A DNA stretch of 64,000 nt from Geodermatophilaceae bacterium NBWT11 (GCA_014218215.1 CP043652.1:3162001-3226000); one strand, 5' to 3'. Shown: positions 33,757 through 42,499, counted from the first letter of the stretch. A program made the numbers and translations. Notes: generated by a model not told the origin, from the sequence alone.

Positions 33757-34343
33757 GCGCCGACCACGCCAGTTCCACGATCTCCGCGGAGGTCCGGCAC
33801 CTCGAGGCGCTGCTGGAGGCCCGCGGCCTGCTCGACCCCGGGGAGATCGACACCCGGATCGACGAGTTCGCCGCCGGCGGCACCCCGGCCAACGGCGCCC
33901 GCGTCGTCGCCCGTGCCTGGACCGACGACGGCTTCCGCGCCCGGCTGCTCGCCGACGCCAACGCCGCGTTGCCCGAGGTCGGCCTGTCGATGGCCGGGGG
34001 ACTGCAGGAGCAGCGGCTGAAGGTGGTCGCCAACAGCGCCGACGAGCACCACGTGCTGGTCTGCACCCTCTGCAGCTGCTACCCGATCGCCCTGCTGGGG
34101 CCCTCGCCGAGCTGGTACAAGTCCGAGGCCTACCGCTCCCGGGTCGTCCGCGACCCGCGGTCGGTGCTGGCGGAGTTCGGCGTCGAGCTGCCCGCCGACA
34201 CCCGCATCTCGGTCTGGGACGCCTCCGCGGAGTCGCGCTACCTGGTGCTGCCCCGCCGGCCCGAGGGCACCGCGGACCTCACCGAGGAGGCCCTCGCCGG
34301 GCTGGTCACCCGCAAGGGCCTCATCGGCACGGCACTGGTCTAA
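33753..34343 (+). CDS. Nitrile hydratase alpha-type metal-binding subunit (cobalt type)
   Basis: A 196-residue catalytic subunit of the nitrile hydratase/thiocyanate hydrolase family. The metal-binding claw is CTLCSCY with Cys104, Cys107 and Cys109; Thr (not Ser) after the first Cys is the rule for cobalt enzymes. In known relatives the second and third Cys are oxidised to sulfinic and sulfenic acids. PSWYKSEAYRSRVVRDPRSVLAEFG is the conserved region after the claw. No separate activator gene is seen next to it. The reaction may be nitrile to amide or thiocyanate to carbonyl sulfide and ammonia; sequence alone does not decide. Its TAA stop overlaps the glgA stop. Confidence 0.88.
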   Translation: MSADHASSTISAEVRHLEALLEARGLLDPGEIDTRIDEFAAGGTPANGARVVARAWTDDGFRARLLADANAALPEVGLSMAGGLQEQRLKVVANSADEHHVLVCTLCSCYPIALLGPSPSWYKSEAYRSRVVRDPRSVLAEFGVELPADTRISVWDASAESRYLVLPRRPEGTADLTEEALAGLVTRKGLIGTALV

Positions 34344-35512
34344 CCGCGCGCGGCGAGCGCCCGGGCGTAGACGTCGACGGTCTGCCGGGCGATCGCCGGC
34401 CAGCCGAACTCGGCCAGCACGCGCTCGCGCCCGGCGGCACCCATCCGGGCGGCCCGGTCGGGGTCGGCGAGCAGCTCGGCCATGCGGGCGGCCAGGCCGG
34501 CGGCGAACGCGACCGGGTCGGCCTCGTCGTAGGGCACCAGCAGCCCGGTCCGGCCGTCGTCGACGACCTCGGGGATGCCGCCGACGGCCGAGGCCACCAC
34601 GGCGGTGCCGCAGGCGGCGGCCTCCAGGTTCACGATCCCGAGCGGCTCGTACACCGAGGGGACGACGAACACCGTCGCCCCGGTGATCAGCGGGACGAGC
34701 TTCTCCCGCGGCAGCATCTCCTCGATCCAGACCACCCCGGTACGCCGGGCCTGCAGCTCGGCGACCGCGTCGGCGACCTGCTGGCGCTCGGCCGGGGTGT
34801 CCGCGGCGCCGGCGCACAGCACCAGGCCGGCGTCCTCGGGCAGCTGCTCGGCGGCGGCCAGCAGGTGCACCAGGCCTTTCTGGCGGGTGATCCGGCCGAC
34901 GAACAGGGCGTAGGGCCGGGCCGGGTCCACGCCCACCGAGCGGACGACGTCGTCGTCCGGCGTGGGCCGGTAGGCCTGGGCGTCGACGCCGTTGCCCACC
35001 ACGAGGACCTTCGCCGGGTCGAGGTCGGGGTAGGCGTCCAGCACGTCGGTGCGCATCCCGTTGCTCACCGCGACGACGGCGTCGGCGGCGAGGTAGGCGG
35101 TGCGCTCGACCCAGCTGGAGAGCCGGTAGCCCCCGCCCAGCTGCTCGGCCTTCCACGGCCGGCGCGGCTCGAGGGAGTGCGCGGTGACCACGTGCGGGAT
35201 TCCGTGCACGAGCGAGGCCAGCTGCCCGGCGTGGTTGGCGTACCAGGTGTGGGAGTGCACGAGGTCGGCCCCGGCCAGCGCGGCGGCGATCTCGACGTCC
35301 ACCCCGACCGCCTGCAGCGCGCCGTTGGCGTCGGCCAGCCCGGCCGGGACGGCGTGCGCGGTGGCGTCGGAGCGGGGACCGCCGAAGCAGTGCACGTCCA
35401 GCTCCGGTCCGTCGGGCAGCTCCCGCATCGCGGCCACGAGGTGCTCGACGTGGACGCCGGCACCCCCGTAGACGTCCGGCGGCCATTCCCGGGTGACGAC
35501 TCCCACGCGCAT
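34340..35512 (-). CDS. glgA: GT4-family glycogen synthase / alpha-maltose-1-phosphate synthase
   Basis: A 390-residue retaining GT-B glycosyltransferase of the short actinobacterial GlgA type. It uses ADP-glucose made by the divergent glgC; the mycobacterial homologue (Rv1212c, GlgM) makes alpha-maltose 1-phosphate for the GlgE pathway. Marks: VTREWPPDVYGGAGVHVEHL at the N-terminus, FVGRITRQKGL, and the E-x7-E motif region VPSVYEPLGIVNLEAAACG. The ATG at 35512 is set by a TAGGGT box 7 nt upstream. GlgM function is inferred from the family. Confidence 0.92.
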   Translation of the reverse strand: MRVGVVTREWPPDVYGGAGVHVEHLVAAMRELPDGPELDVHCFGGPRSDATAHAVPAGLADANGALQAVGVDVEIAAALAGADLVHSHTWYANHAGQLASLVHGIPHVVTAHSLEPRRPWKAEQLGGGYRLSSWVERTAYLAADAVVAVSNGMRTDVLDAYPDLDPAKVLVVGNGVDAQAYRPTPDDDVVRSVGVDPARPYALFVGRITRQKGLVHLLAAAEQLPEDAGLVLCAGAADTPAERQQVADAVAELQARRTGVVWIEEMLPREKLVPLITGATVFVVPSVYEPLGIVNLEAAACGTAVVASAVGGIPEVVDDGRTGLLVPYDEADPVAFAAGLAARMAELLADPDRAARMGAAGRERVLAEFGWPAIARQTVDVYARALAARG

Positions 35513-35519
35513 GCGGCAG

Positions 35520-35525
35520 ACCCTA
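35520..35525 (-). promoter_or_regulatory. Leaderless -10 box of glgA
   Basis: Minus-strand TAGGGT lies 7 nt before the glgA ATG, with no Shine-Dalgarno sequence. Confidence 0.55.
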
Positions 35526-35595
35526 GAGCGGGGGTGGACGGACGCGCAGCGCGGTCGGTGCGACGACCGGGTGCGCACGGGTGCGTCCCGGGCAT

Positions 35596-35601
35596 TAGGT
35601 T
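35596..35601 (+). promoter_or_regulatory. Leaderless -10 box of glgC
   Basis: TAGGTT lies 6 nt before the glgC ATG at 35608, with no Shine-Dalgarno sequence. Confidence 0.55.
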
Positions 35602-35607
35602 GATCAC

Positions 35608-36828
35608 ATGCGTGGCAGCCCGCGGGTCCTCGGCATCGTCCTCGCCGGTGGAGAGGGCAAACGACTCTCCCCGCTGACCCAGGACCGGGCCAAGCCCGCC
35701 GTCCCGTTCGGCGGCAACTACCGGTTGATCGACTTCGTGCTGTCCAACCTGGTGAACGCCGAGATCCGGCAGATCGCCGTGCTCACCCAGTACAAGAGCC
35801 ACTCACTGGACCGGCACATCACCACCACGTGGCGGATGAGCAGCCTGCTGGGCAACTACGTCACCCCGGTGCCCGCCCAGCAGCGCCTGGGCCCGCGCTG
35901 GTTCACCGGCAGTGCCGACGCGATCTTCCAGTCGCTGAACCTCATCTACGACGCCCGCCCGGAGATCGTCGTCGTCTTCGGTGCCGACCACGTCTACCGC
36001 ATGGACCCCTCGCAGATGATCGACCAGCACCTGCAGACCGGGGCCGGCGTCACCGTCGCCGGGCTGCGCGTGCCGCGCCACGAGGCCACCGAGTTCGGCG
36101 TCATCGACGCCACCGCCGAGGGCAAGGTGAAGAGCTTCCTGGAGAAGCCCGCCGACCCGCCCGGCCTGCCCGACAGCCCCGAGGAGAGCTTCGCCTCGAT
36201 GGGCAACTACGTCTTCACCACCGACGCGCTGCTCGAGGCGCTGCGGGCCGACGCCGAGGACGAGTCCTCGGTGCACGACATGGGCGGGTCGATCATGCCG
36301 ATGCTGGCCGACAAGGGCGAGGCCTGGGTCTACGACTTCTCCACCAACGTCGTCCCCGGCGCGACCGACCGCGACCACGGCTACTGGCGCGACGTGGGGA
36401 CGATGGACTCCTACTACGACGCGCACATGGACCTGCGGTCGGTCACCCCGGTCTTCAACCTCTACAACGACCGGTGGCCGATCTACACGCTGCCCCCGCA
36501 GCTCCCGCCGGCCAAGTTCGTCCTCGGCGGCCGCGCCGAGGACTCCATGGTCAGCGCCGGGGTCATCGTCGGCGGCGGGTCCGTGCGTGGCTCGGTGCTC
36601 AGCCCCGGCGTGCGCGTGGACCGGGCCAGCACCGTCGAGGACAGCGTGCTGATGGACGGCGTGCACATCGGGGAGGGCGCGGTCGTCCGGCGGGCGATCC
36701 TGGACAAGAACGTCGTCGTCCCGCCGTGGGCCCGGATCGGGGTGGACCTCGAGGAGGACCGCACCCGGTACCACGTCAGCGCGGGCGGGGTCACCGTCCT
36801 GGGCAAGGGCGCCCGCGCGATCGTGTGA
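35608..36828 (+). CDS. glgC: Glucose-1-phosphate adenylyltransferase (ADP-glucose pyrophosphorylase)
   Basis: A 406-residue enzyme that makes ADP-glucose from ATP and glucose 1-phosphate, the donor for glycogen and alpha-glucan synthesis. The N-terminus has the nucleotide loop [38 protein letters not shown] is the metal-binding strand; FLEKP is the sugar-phosphate motif. The C-terminal part is a left-handed beta-helix. Divergent from glgA, the same arrangement as in mycobacteria. A 2H phosphoesterase gene overlaps its stop. Confidence 0.95.
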   Translation: MRGSPRVLGIVLAGGEGKRLSPLTQDRAKPAVPFGGNYRLIDFVLSNLVNAEIRQIAVLTQYKSHSLDRHITTTWRMSSLLGNYVTPVPAQQRLGPRWFTGSADAIFQSLNLIYDARPEIVVVFGADHVYRMDPSQMIDQHLQTGAGVTVAGLRVPRHEATEFGVIDATAEGKVKSFLEKPADPPGLPDSPEESFASMGNYVFTTDALLEALRADAEDESSVHDMGGSIMPMLADKGEAWVYDFSTNVVPGATDRDHGYWRDVGTMDSYYDAHMDLRSVTPVFNLYNDRWPIYTLPPQLPPAKFVLGGRAEDSMVSAGVIVGGGSVRGSVLSPGVRVDRASTVEDSVLMDGVHIGEGAVVRRAILDKNVVVPPWARIGVDLEEDRTRYHVSAGGVTVLGKGARAIV

Positions 36829-37322
36829 GCGCGCCCCTGGTGGTCACCCTGCTCCTCGCCGAGGAGGCGCAGGGCCGCTTCGACCGGCTGCGCGAGCAGC
36901 ACTTCCCGGCCGACCGGAACCACCTGGCCGCCCACGTCACGCTGTTCCACGCGGTGCCCGGTGAGCACTTGGACCGGGTCACCGCCGACCTCGGGACGAC
37001 GGCCGACCGGGCACCGTTCGACGTCGAGGTCACCGGGCTGCGGCTGCTCGGTCGCGGCGTCGCCTACGACCTCGCCGCCCCCGAGCTGACCGCGCTGCGG
37101 GCGGACCTGGCCCGGTCCTGGGCGCCGTGGCTCACCCGCCAGGACGCCTCGTGGAAGCACGCGCACGTCACGGTGCAGAACAAGGTGCGACCCGAGCAGG
37201 CGAAGGCCCTGTACGACGACCTGGCCGGCTCGTTCGCCCCCGAGCGGGTGCCCGCGGTCGGGTTGGGGCTCTGGCGCTACCTGGGCGGCCCGTGGGAGCC
37301 GGTGGAGCGCTTCGCCTTCTAG
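36825..37322 (+). CDS. 2'-5' RNA ligase-like 2H phosphoesterase
   Basis: A 165-residue protein with two His-x-Thr motifs, HVTLF (about residue 34) and HVTVQ (about 108), the catalytic pair of the 2H phosphoesterase superfamily. Bacterial members act on 2'-5' linkages or cyclic phosphates; the physiological substrate is unknown. The GTG start overlaps the glgC stop. Its own stop shares CTAG with the stop of the convergent methyltransferase. Confidence 0.82.
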   Translation: MSAPLVVTLLLAEEAQGRFDRLREQHFPADRNHLAAHVTLFHAVPGEHLDRVTADLGTTADRAPFDVEVTGLRLLGRGVAYDLAAPELTALRADLARSWAPWLTRQDASWKHAHVTVQNKVRPEQAKALYDDLAGSFAPERVPAVGLGLWRYLGGPWEPVERFAF

Positions 37323-37996
37323 TCCGCGCGCTTGGTGGCCACGAGCAGGCCCGCGCCCACCGGGACGACGGCGCACACCAGCGCCTCGTCGTCCTTCACG
37401 CCGCGCACCATCTCCCGCCAGGCGACCGTCTGCGGGTCGCGCTGCTTGCGGTCCCCGACGTGGGACTCGGAGATCCCGTGCAGCACCAGCGAGCCGCCCG
37501 GGCGCACCAGGCCCAGCAGCGCCGGCAGCTGCTTGGAGTACTCCGCCGGCGGGCCGGCGCAGGTGACGATGTCGTAGGCCTCGGTCGACAGCCGGGGGAG
37601 CACCTCGCCGACGGTGCCGAAGATCAGCCGGGTCCGGCCGTTGGCGATGCCCGCGTCGGCGAAGGTCCGGCGGGCCGCGCGCAGCTCGGTGGGGTCGGCG
37701 TCCAACGCGGTGAGGACGCCGTCGGGTCGCATGCCCTGCAGCAGCCAGAGCGCGGCGACCCCGCCCCCGCCGCCGATGGTGACCACCGAGCGGGCACCCG
37801 CGGTGGCGGCGAGCACGGCCAGCGTGGCGCCCACGGCGGGCTCGACGGGGGGCACCGTGCCCAGCGCGCCGACCGCGGCGGCGGCCCGGTGGCGGGCGGC
37901 GACCAGCGCGGGGGACTCGGCGGCGAAGGTGGCCGCGTACGCCGCGGCGTCGGTGGGGGAGCCACCCACGGGCGGCGGTCCGGCGGCGCTGGTCAC
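37319..37996 (-). CDS. SAM-dependent O-methyltransferase family 3-like
   Basis: A 225-residue methyltransferase. [19 protein letters not shown] is the SAM-binding loop and [22 protein letters not shown] the following strand with the acidic ribose ligand. It corresponds in position to Rv1220c of M. tuberculosis, next to sigE (from memory). The acceptor is unknown. The GTG at 37996 is set by a TACCCT box 6 nt upstream. Confidence 0.85.
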   Translation of the reverse strand: MTSAAGPPPVGGSPTDAAAYAATFAAESPALVAARHRAAAAVGALGTVPPVEPAVGATLAVLAATAGARSVVTIGGGGGVAALWLLQGMRPDGVLTALDADPTELRAARRTFADAGIANGRTRLIFGTVGEVLPRLSTEAYDIVTCAGPPAEYSKQLPALLGLVRPGGSLVLHGISESHVGDRKQRDPQTVAWREMVRGVKDDEALVCAVVPVGAGLLVATKRAD

Positions 37997-38002
37997 CGGG
38001 CG

Positions 38003-38008
38003 AGGGTA
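38003..38008 (-). promoter_or_regulatory. Leaderless -10 box of the O-methyltransferase gene
   Basis: Minus-strand TACCCT ends 6 nt before the GTG at 37996. Confidence 0.5.
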
Positions 38009-38050
38009 GTGGACGGGCACCTGTGGGGTGTCTGTGAGCTGGGCGGACGG

Positions 38051-38077
38051 GGAACACCGGGGGCCTCGTCGTCCGTT
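38051..38077 (+). promoter_or_regulatory. ECF-type (SigE/SigH-like) promoter of sigE
   Basis: GGAAC (38051-38055, in GGGGAACAC) and CGTT (38074-38077) are 18 bp apart, fitting the GGAAC/CGTT promoters read by actinobacterial SigE and SigH/SigR factors. It lies about 115 bp upstream of the sigE start and suggests auto-regulation or control by another stress sigma factor. Confidence 0.55.
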
Positions 38078-38191
38078 GGGGCGGGTGTGCGGCTGAAGCG
38101 TGCGTCCTCGGATCCCGGCTCCACCACCCGTGTGGGCGGCACCGCCCCCCGTGGGGAGGTCGCGGGGGCCGCCGTCTGCGATCCTGGGGAC

Positions 38192-38755
38192 GTGACCGAG
38201 CCTGCCGCCGCCGCCGACGTCTGGGTGGCGCCCACCTGGGAACAGGTCGTCCGCGACCACTCCGCCCGGGTGTACCGGTTGGCCTACCGGCTCTCGGGCA
38301 ACGCCCAGGACGCCGAGGACCTGACCCAGGAGACGTTCGTCCGGGTGTTCCGCTCGCTGGCGGACTTCACCCCGGGCACCTTCGAGGGCTGGCTGCACCG
38401 GATCACCACCAACCTCTTCCTGGACATGGTCCGGCGCCGGCAGCGGATCCGCTTCGACGCCCTGCCCGAGGACACCGAGCGGCTGCCGGGCACGGCCCCC
38501 TCGCCCGAGCAGGTCTACGCCGACACCCACCTCGACCCGCAGGTCCAGGCGGCGCTGGACGCCCTGTCCCCGGAGTTCCGGGTGGCGGTCGTGCTGTGCG
38601 ACATCGAGGGCCTGACCTACGAGGAGATCTCGGCGACCCTGGGCATCAAGCTCGGCACCGTCCGCAGCCGCATCCACCGCGGCCGGGTGCAGCTGCGCGA
38701 GGCCCTGGCCCACCTGGCCCCCCAGCGCCGTCCGGTCGCGGAGGGCGCACGGTGA
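38192..38755 (+). CDS. sigE: ECF RNA polymerase sigma factor SigE
   Basis: A 187-residue group 4 sigma factor for envelope and oxidative stress. Region 2 is visible as [29 protein letters not shown] with the -10-binding part [20 protein letters not shown]. Region 4 contains [27 protein letters not shown], the -35-binding helix-turn-helix. It is followed by its anti-sigma factor (4-bp overlap) and htrA. The GTG start at 38192 gives a protein shorter than the mycobacterial SigE, which has an N-terminal extension. Confidence 0.93.
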   Translation: MTEPAAAADVWVAPTWEQVVRDHSARVYRLAYRLSGNAQDAEDLTQETFVRVFRSLADFTPGTFEGWLHRITTNLFLDMVRRRQRIRFDALPEDTERLPGTAPSPEQVYADTHLDPQVQAALDALSPEFRVAVVLCDIEGLTYEEISATLGIKLGTVRSRIHRGRVQLREALAHLAPQRRPVAEGAR

Positions 38756-39324
38756 ACGTCCCGGAGAGCCACCTCGCACAGGAGGCCATCGCCGCGCTGG
38801 TCGACGGCGAGCTCTCCGGGGGAGCCGCCGGCCGTGCGGCCCGGCACCTCACCGGCTGCCTGCAGTGCCGGCTCGCCGTCGCGGCCCAGCGGGAGGCGAA
38901 GGCCGCCCTGCACGACAGCGACGACGTGGTCGTGCCCGGTGACCTGATGTCCCGGCTGCGCGCCATCCCCTTCACCGCCGACGTGTCGGCCTCCGGTGGC
39001 TTCGGCGGGTCCACGCCGCTGTTCGCCACCTCCGACCGGGTGCTGGGCAACGGGTTCTCGGTCTCCCTGGCCCCCGACGCCCCCGCCCGCGCGGGCCAGG
39101 CCCGGTGGCTGCGCCGCGGTGTGGCTGCCGGTCTCGCGGGGTTGGGTCTGGGCGTGGTCGCGCTGGCCGCGTCGCTGCCGGCCACCGACGCGGCCCAGGT
39201 CGCCCGGCCCGCGGTCGTCGTCGACACCGTCGAGGGGCTCTCCGAGCGCACCGAGGTCGTCCCGCCCGTCGTCCGCACCGAGACCGTGGGCGCCACCACC
39301 GAGCTCACCGGCGGGACCCCCTGA
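38752..39324 (+). CDS. rseA: Zinc-finger anti-sigma factor (RseA-type)
   Basis: A 190-residue membrane protein that should hold SigE inactive. The cytoplasmic part has the zinc-associated anti-sigma motif H-x3-C-x2-C (HLTGCLQC, about residues 36-43). A membrane helix follows at about 122-142 and a short extracytoplasmic tail rich in Val and Thr ends the protein. It is coupled to sigE by a GTGA overlap. Its stop forms CTGA with the probable start of htrA. Confidence 0.9.
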   Translation: MNVPESHLAQEAIAALVDGELSGGAAGRAARHLTGCLQCRLAVAAQREAKAALHDSDDVVVPGDLMSRLRAIPFTADVSASGGFGGSTPLFATSDRVLGNGFSVSLAPDAPARAGQARWLRRGVAAGLAGLGLGVVALAASLPATDAAQVARPAVVVDTVEGLSERTEVVPPVVRTETVGATTELTGGTP

Positions 39325-40856
39325 GCGAGACCCCCGAGCGGCCCGACGACGGCGGCTACGGCCGCCCCACCGGCGCCGAGGGCTCCTTCGACCGTGGCCC
39401 GTCGGTCCCGGCACCGGCCCGCCGCGCCCCGGAGCCCGCCCCGGAGCAGCGGACGGCGTTCGGCCGCCCCGACCAGGTCGAGGGCTCCTTCGCCGAGGAC
39501 CGCCCCACGCCCCGCCCCCGACCGCTGCCCGCCCCGCCGCCGGAGGCCGTGCTGCGCGCGTTCGCCCCGCGCGCCGGCCAGTCCGGGATCGGCGAGCCAC
39601 CCGGTGGCCGCCCCGGCCGGCGACGCACCGCCACCGGCCCGTGGTGGAAGTCCGACGCCGCCGACGACCCGTGGCGCGACCCGGCCTCCCCGGCCCGGCT
39701 CGGCGCCCCGGCCGTCTACGCCGAGGAGGCCGCCGAGGACGACGGGCCGCTCGTCGTCGACCCCCGCGGCCGCCGGCGGCTGCGGCTGGGCGACGTGTCG
39801 ATCCGGTTGGGCGCCCTGGCGCTGCTGGCCCTGGTCTTCGTGGCCGCCCTGGGTGGTTCGCTGGGCTGGTACCTGGGCCGGACCGCCGACGAGGAGCCGC
39901 TGCTCTCCCCGGGCACCTCGATCACCCAGGTGTCCCCGGGCATCACCCGCGAGCCGGGGTCGATCTCGGAGATCGCCGCTGCGGTCAGCCCGGCCGTGGT
40001 CTCGATCGAGGTGCGCGTCGGGGAGGCCGGCGGGTCGGGTTCCGGCGTCGTCATCGACGCCGACTCCGGCTACATCGTCACCAACAACCACGTGGTCTCC
40101 GGCGCCGACGGGGTCGAGGGCGCCGAGATCCGCGCCGTGTTCTCCGACGGCAGCGGCTCGGCGGCGACCATCGTCGGGCGCGACCCGGCCAGCGACCTCG
40201 CCGTCCTCCAGGTGGACAAGCCCGGGCTCGTGCAGGCCACCCTCGGCACGTCCGACCAGGTCGTCGTCGGGGACCCGGTCGTGGCGCTGGGCTCGCCGCT
40301 GGGTCTGGCCGGCACGGTCACCAGCGGCATCGTCAGCGCCCTGGACCGCCCGGTGCGGCTCTCCGGCCAGGGCAGCGACACCAACGCCGTGATCAACGCC
40401 GTGCAGACCGACGCCCCGATCAACCCGGGCAACTCCGGCGGTGCCCTGGTGGACGCCACCGGCGCGCTGATCGGCATCAACACCGCCATCGCCTCCCTGG
40501 GCAGCGGCTCGATCGGGCTGAGCTTCGCGATCCCGGTGGACACCGTCGACCGGATCGCCGAGCAGCTGATCAGCACCGGCACCGCCGTGCACGCCTCGCT
40601 GGGCGTCCAGGCCCGCTCGGTCACCGACGGTGCCCGGGACGGCGCGCTGGTGGTCAACGTCGAGCCCGGCAGCCCGGCCGAGCAGGCCGGCATCGTCGAG
40701 CAGGACGTCGTCATCGCCGTTGACGGTCAGCGGGTGGGCAGCAGCGAGGAGCTCGTGGTCGCCGTGGACGCCCGGTCCCCGGGCGACGTGGTCACCATCG
40801 AGGTGGTCCGCGGTGGCGGGTCCACCGAGGTGCAGGCGACCCTCACCACGGCCTGA
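39321..40856 (+). CDS. htrA: HtrA/DegP-type serine protease with PDZ domain
   Basis: A 511-residue membrane-anchored protease of envelope quality control. An N-terminal cytoplasmic region (about 1-165) is Pro/Arg-rich and repeats a GRPxxxEGSF motif twice. One membrane helix lies at about 167-190. The protease domain has His in VTNNHVVSG, Asp in PASDLAVLQV and Ser in PGNSGGAL, and a PDZ domain occupies the last 90 residues. No ATG or GTG fits the 5' end; a CTG overlapping the anti-sigma stop (CTGA) is the likely start. The next in-frame GTG (39549) would remove the repeats. Confidence 0.88.
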   Translation: MSETPERPDDGGYGRPTGAEGSFDRGPSVPAPARRAPEPAPEQRTAFGRPDQVEGSFAEDRPTPRPRPLPAPPPEAVLRAFAPRAGQSGIGEPPGGRPGRRRTATGPWWKSDAADDPWRDPASPARLGAPAVYAEEAAEDDGPLVVDPRGRRRLRLGDVSIRLGALALLALVFVAALGGSLGWYLGRTADEEPLLSPGTSITQVSPGITREPGSISEIAAAVSPAVVSIEVRVGEAGGSGSGVVIDADSGYIVTNNHVVSGADGVEGAEIRAVFSDGSGSAATIVGRDPASDLAVLQVDKPGLVQATLGTSDQVVVGDPVVALGSPLGLAGTVTSGIVSALDRPVRLSGQGSDTNAVINAVQTDAPINPGNSGGALVDATGALIGINTAIASLGSGSIGLSFAIPVDTVDRIAEQLISTGTAVHASLGVQARSVTDGARDGALVVNVEPGSPAEQAGIVEQDVVIAVDGQRVGSSEELVVAVDARSPGDVVTIEVVRGGGSTEVQATLTTA

Positions 40857-40916
40857 GCCCACGCTCAGGCGGCCTGCCTACAGTGGGTCCGACGGCTTCA
40901 CGGGAGGGGGTGGCAG

Positions 40917-41288
40917 GTGTTCGACTCGATCGGCTGGGGCGAGATCATCGTCCTCGGGCTCGCCGCCCTGTTCATCTTCGGGCCCGAGCGGCTGCCCTCG
41001 CTGGCCAAGGACGCCGCCCAGGGGCTCAAGCGGGTCCGCGAGGCCGTGACCGGCGTGCGGGGCCAGCTGCACGACAGCCTGGGCGAGGACTTCGACCAGC
41101 TGCGCGACCTGGACCTGCGGCAGTACAACCCCAAGACCTTCATCCGGCAGCAGCTGGTGGGGGACGACGAGTCCCCGGTGCGCCGGGCGTCGGGGCCGCG
41201 GTCGGCGACCCCGGCAGCGGCCGCCGTCGGTGCGAGCAGGGCGCGGGACCGCACGCGGCCCGCGCCCTACGACACCGACGCGACCTGA
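40917..41288 (+). CDS. tatB: Sec-independent translocase subunit TatB
   Basis: A 123-residue component of the twin-arginine translocation receptor. The N-terminus FDSIGWGEIIVLGLAALFIFGPERLPSL is the TatB membrane helix with the FGPERLP hinge, followed by an amphipathic helix and a disordered basic tail. GTG start with GGGAGG upstream. The position after sigE, rseA and htrA matches Rv1221-Rv1224. Its stop is one base from that of the convergent mrp. Confidence 0.93.
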   Translation: MFDSIGWGEIIVLGLAALFIFGPERLPSLAKDAAQGLKRVREAVTGVRGQLHDSLGEDFDQLRDLDLRQYNPKTFIRQQLVGDDESPVRRASGPRSATPAAAAVGASRARDRTRPAPYDTDAT

Positions 41289-41289
41289 T

Positions 41290-42450
41290 CTACCGTCGGA
41301 CGGGCGTGAGCCCCAGCGACATGCCCGACAGCCCGCGGGAGCGCACCGCCAGGCCCTCGGCGATCTTCTCCATCGCCTGCGCGGCCGGGGCGTCGGGCTG
41401 CGCCAGCACGATCGGGGCACCGGCGTCCCCGGCCTCGCGCAGCCGCGTGTCCAGCGGGATCTGACCCAGCAGCGGCACACGGGCGCCCAGGGTCTTGGTC
41501 AGCGCGTCGGAGACGGCCTGGCCGCCACCGGAGCCGAAGAGCTCCATCCGGGAGCCGTCGGGCAGCTCGAGCCAGGACATGTTCTCCACGACCCCGACCA
41601 CCTGCTGGTGGGTCTGGGTCGCGATCGCCCCGGCGCGCTCGGCCACCTCGGCAGCGGCCTGCTGCGGGGTGGTCACCACCAGGATCTCGGCGTTCGGGAC
41701 CAGCTGGGCCACCGAGATGGCGACGTCGCCGGTGCCCGGGGGGAGGTCCATGAGCAGCACGTCCAGGTCGCCCCACCAGACGTCGGCGAGGAACTGCTGC
41801 AGCGCGCGGTGCAGCATCGGGCCACGCCACACGACGGGGGTGTTGCCCGGGGTGAACATGCCGATGGAGATGACCTTCACGCCGTAGGACTGCGGCGGCA
41901 TGATCATGTTCTCGACCTGGGTGGGCTTGTCGTCCACGCCCAGCATGCGGGGCACCGAGTGGCCGTAGATGTCGGCGTCCACGACGCCGACGGAGAGGCC
42001 GCGGCGGGCCAGCGAGGCGGCCAGGTTGACCGTGACGCTGGACTTGCCCACCCCGCCCTTGCCGGAGGCGACCGCGTAGACCCGGGTCAGCGAGCCCGGC
42101 TGGGCGAAGGGGATCACGGCCTCGGGTGCGTCGGTGCCGCGCACGGTCTTGCGCAGCTCGGTGCGCTGCTCGTCGTTCATCACGTCCAGGCCGACCTGCA
42201 CGGTGGTCACCCCGGGCACCCGGGTGACGGCCTCGGTGACCCGGTCGGTGATGGTGTCGCGCATCGGGCAGCCGGAGACGGTCAGGTACACCTCGACCCG
42301 GACCGCGCCGGGGTCACCGCCCACGCCCAGCTGGACGTCCTTGATCATCCCGAGCTCCGGCAGCGGCCGGTTGATCTCGGGGTCCTGGACGGTGGCCAGG
42401 GCTGCGTTGACGGCGTCGAGCGCCGGCGTGCCGGTCATCGTCTCGGTCAT
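41290..42450 (-). CDS. mrp: Mrp/NBP35-type P-loop ATPase (iron-sulfur carrier family)
   Basis: A 386-residue protein. Residues about 8-90 form a DUF59 (MIP18-like) domain with the Cys of SGCPMRD. The P-loop ATPase has the deviant Walker A SGKGGVGKSS, DADIYGHSVPRMLG and DLPPGTGD. In ApbC-type members a CxxC pair follows VENMS; here the segment reads WLELPDGSRMELFG with no cysteine, so cluster binding may differ. The ATG is set by a TACAGT box 6 nt upstream. Matches Rv1229c by position. Confidence 0.92.
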   Translation of the reverse strand: MTETMTGTPALDAVNAALATVQDPEINRPLPELGMIKDVQLGVGGDPGAVRVEVYLTVSGCPMRDTITDRVTEAVTRVPGVTTVQVGLDVMNDEQRTELRKTVRGTDAPEAVIPFAQPGSLTRVYAVASGKGGVGKSSVTVNLAASLARRGLSVGVVDADIYGHSVPRMLGVDDKPTQVENMIMPPQSYGVKVISIGMFTPGNTPVVWRGPMLHRALQQFLADVWWGDLDVLLMDLPPGTGDVAISVAQLVPNAEILVVTTPQQAAAEVAERAGAIATQTHQQVVGVVENMSWLELPDGSRMELFGSGGGQAVSDALTKTLGARVPLLGQIPLDTRLREAGDAGAPIVLAQPDAPAAQAMEKIAEGLAVRSRGLSGMSLGLTPVRR

Positions 42451-42456
42451 GGCGCC

Positions 42457-42491
42457 ACTGTACGACCGCTGTTCCGGGCCCTCCCTAGGCT
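42457..42491. promoter_or_regulatory. Divergent leaderless -10 boxes of mrp and azlC
   Basis: Minus-strand TACAGT (42462-42457) ends 6 nt before the mrp ATG. Plus-strand TAGGCT (42486-42491) ends 8 nt before the azlC GTG. Confidence 0.55.
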
Positions 42492-42499
42492 GCGCGGTC

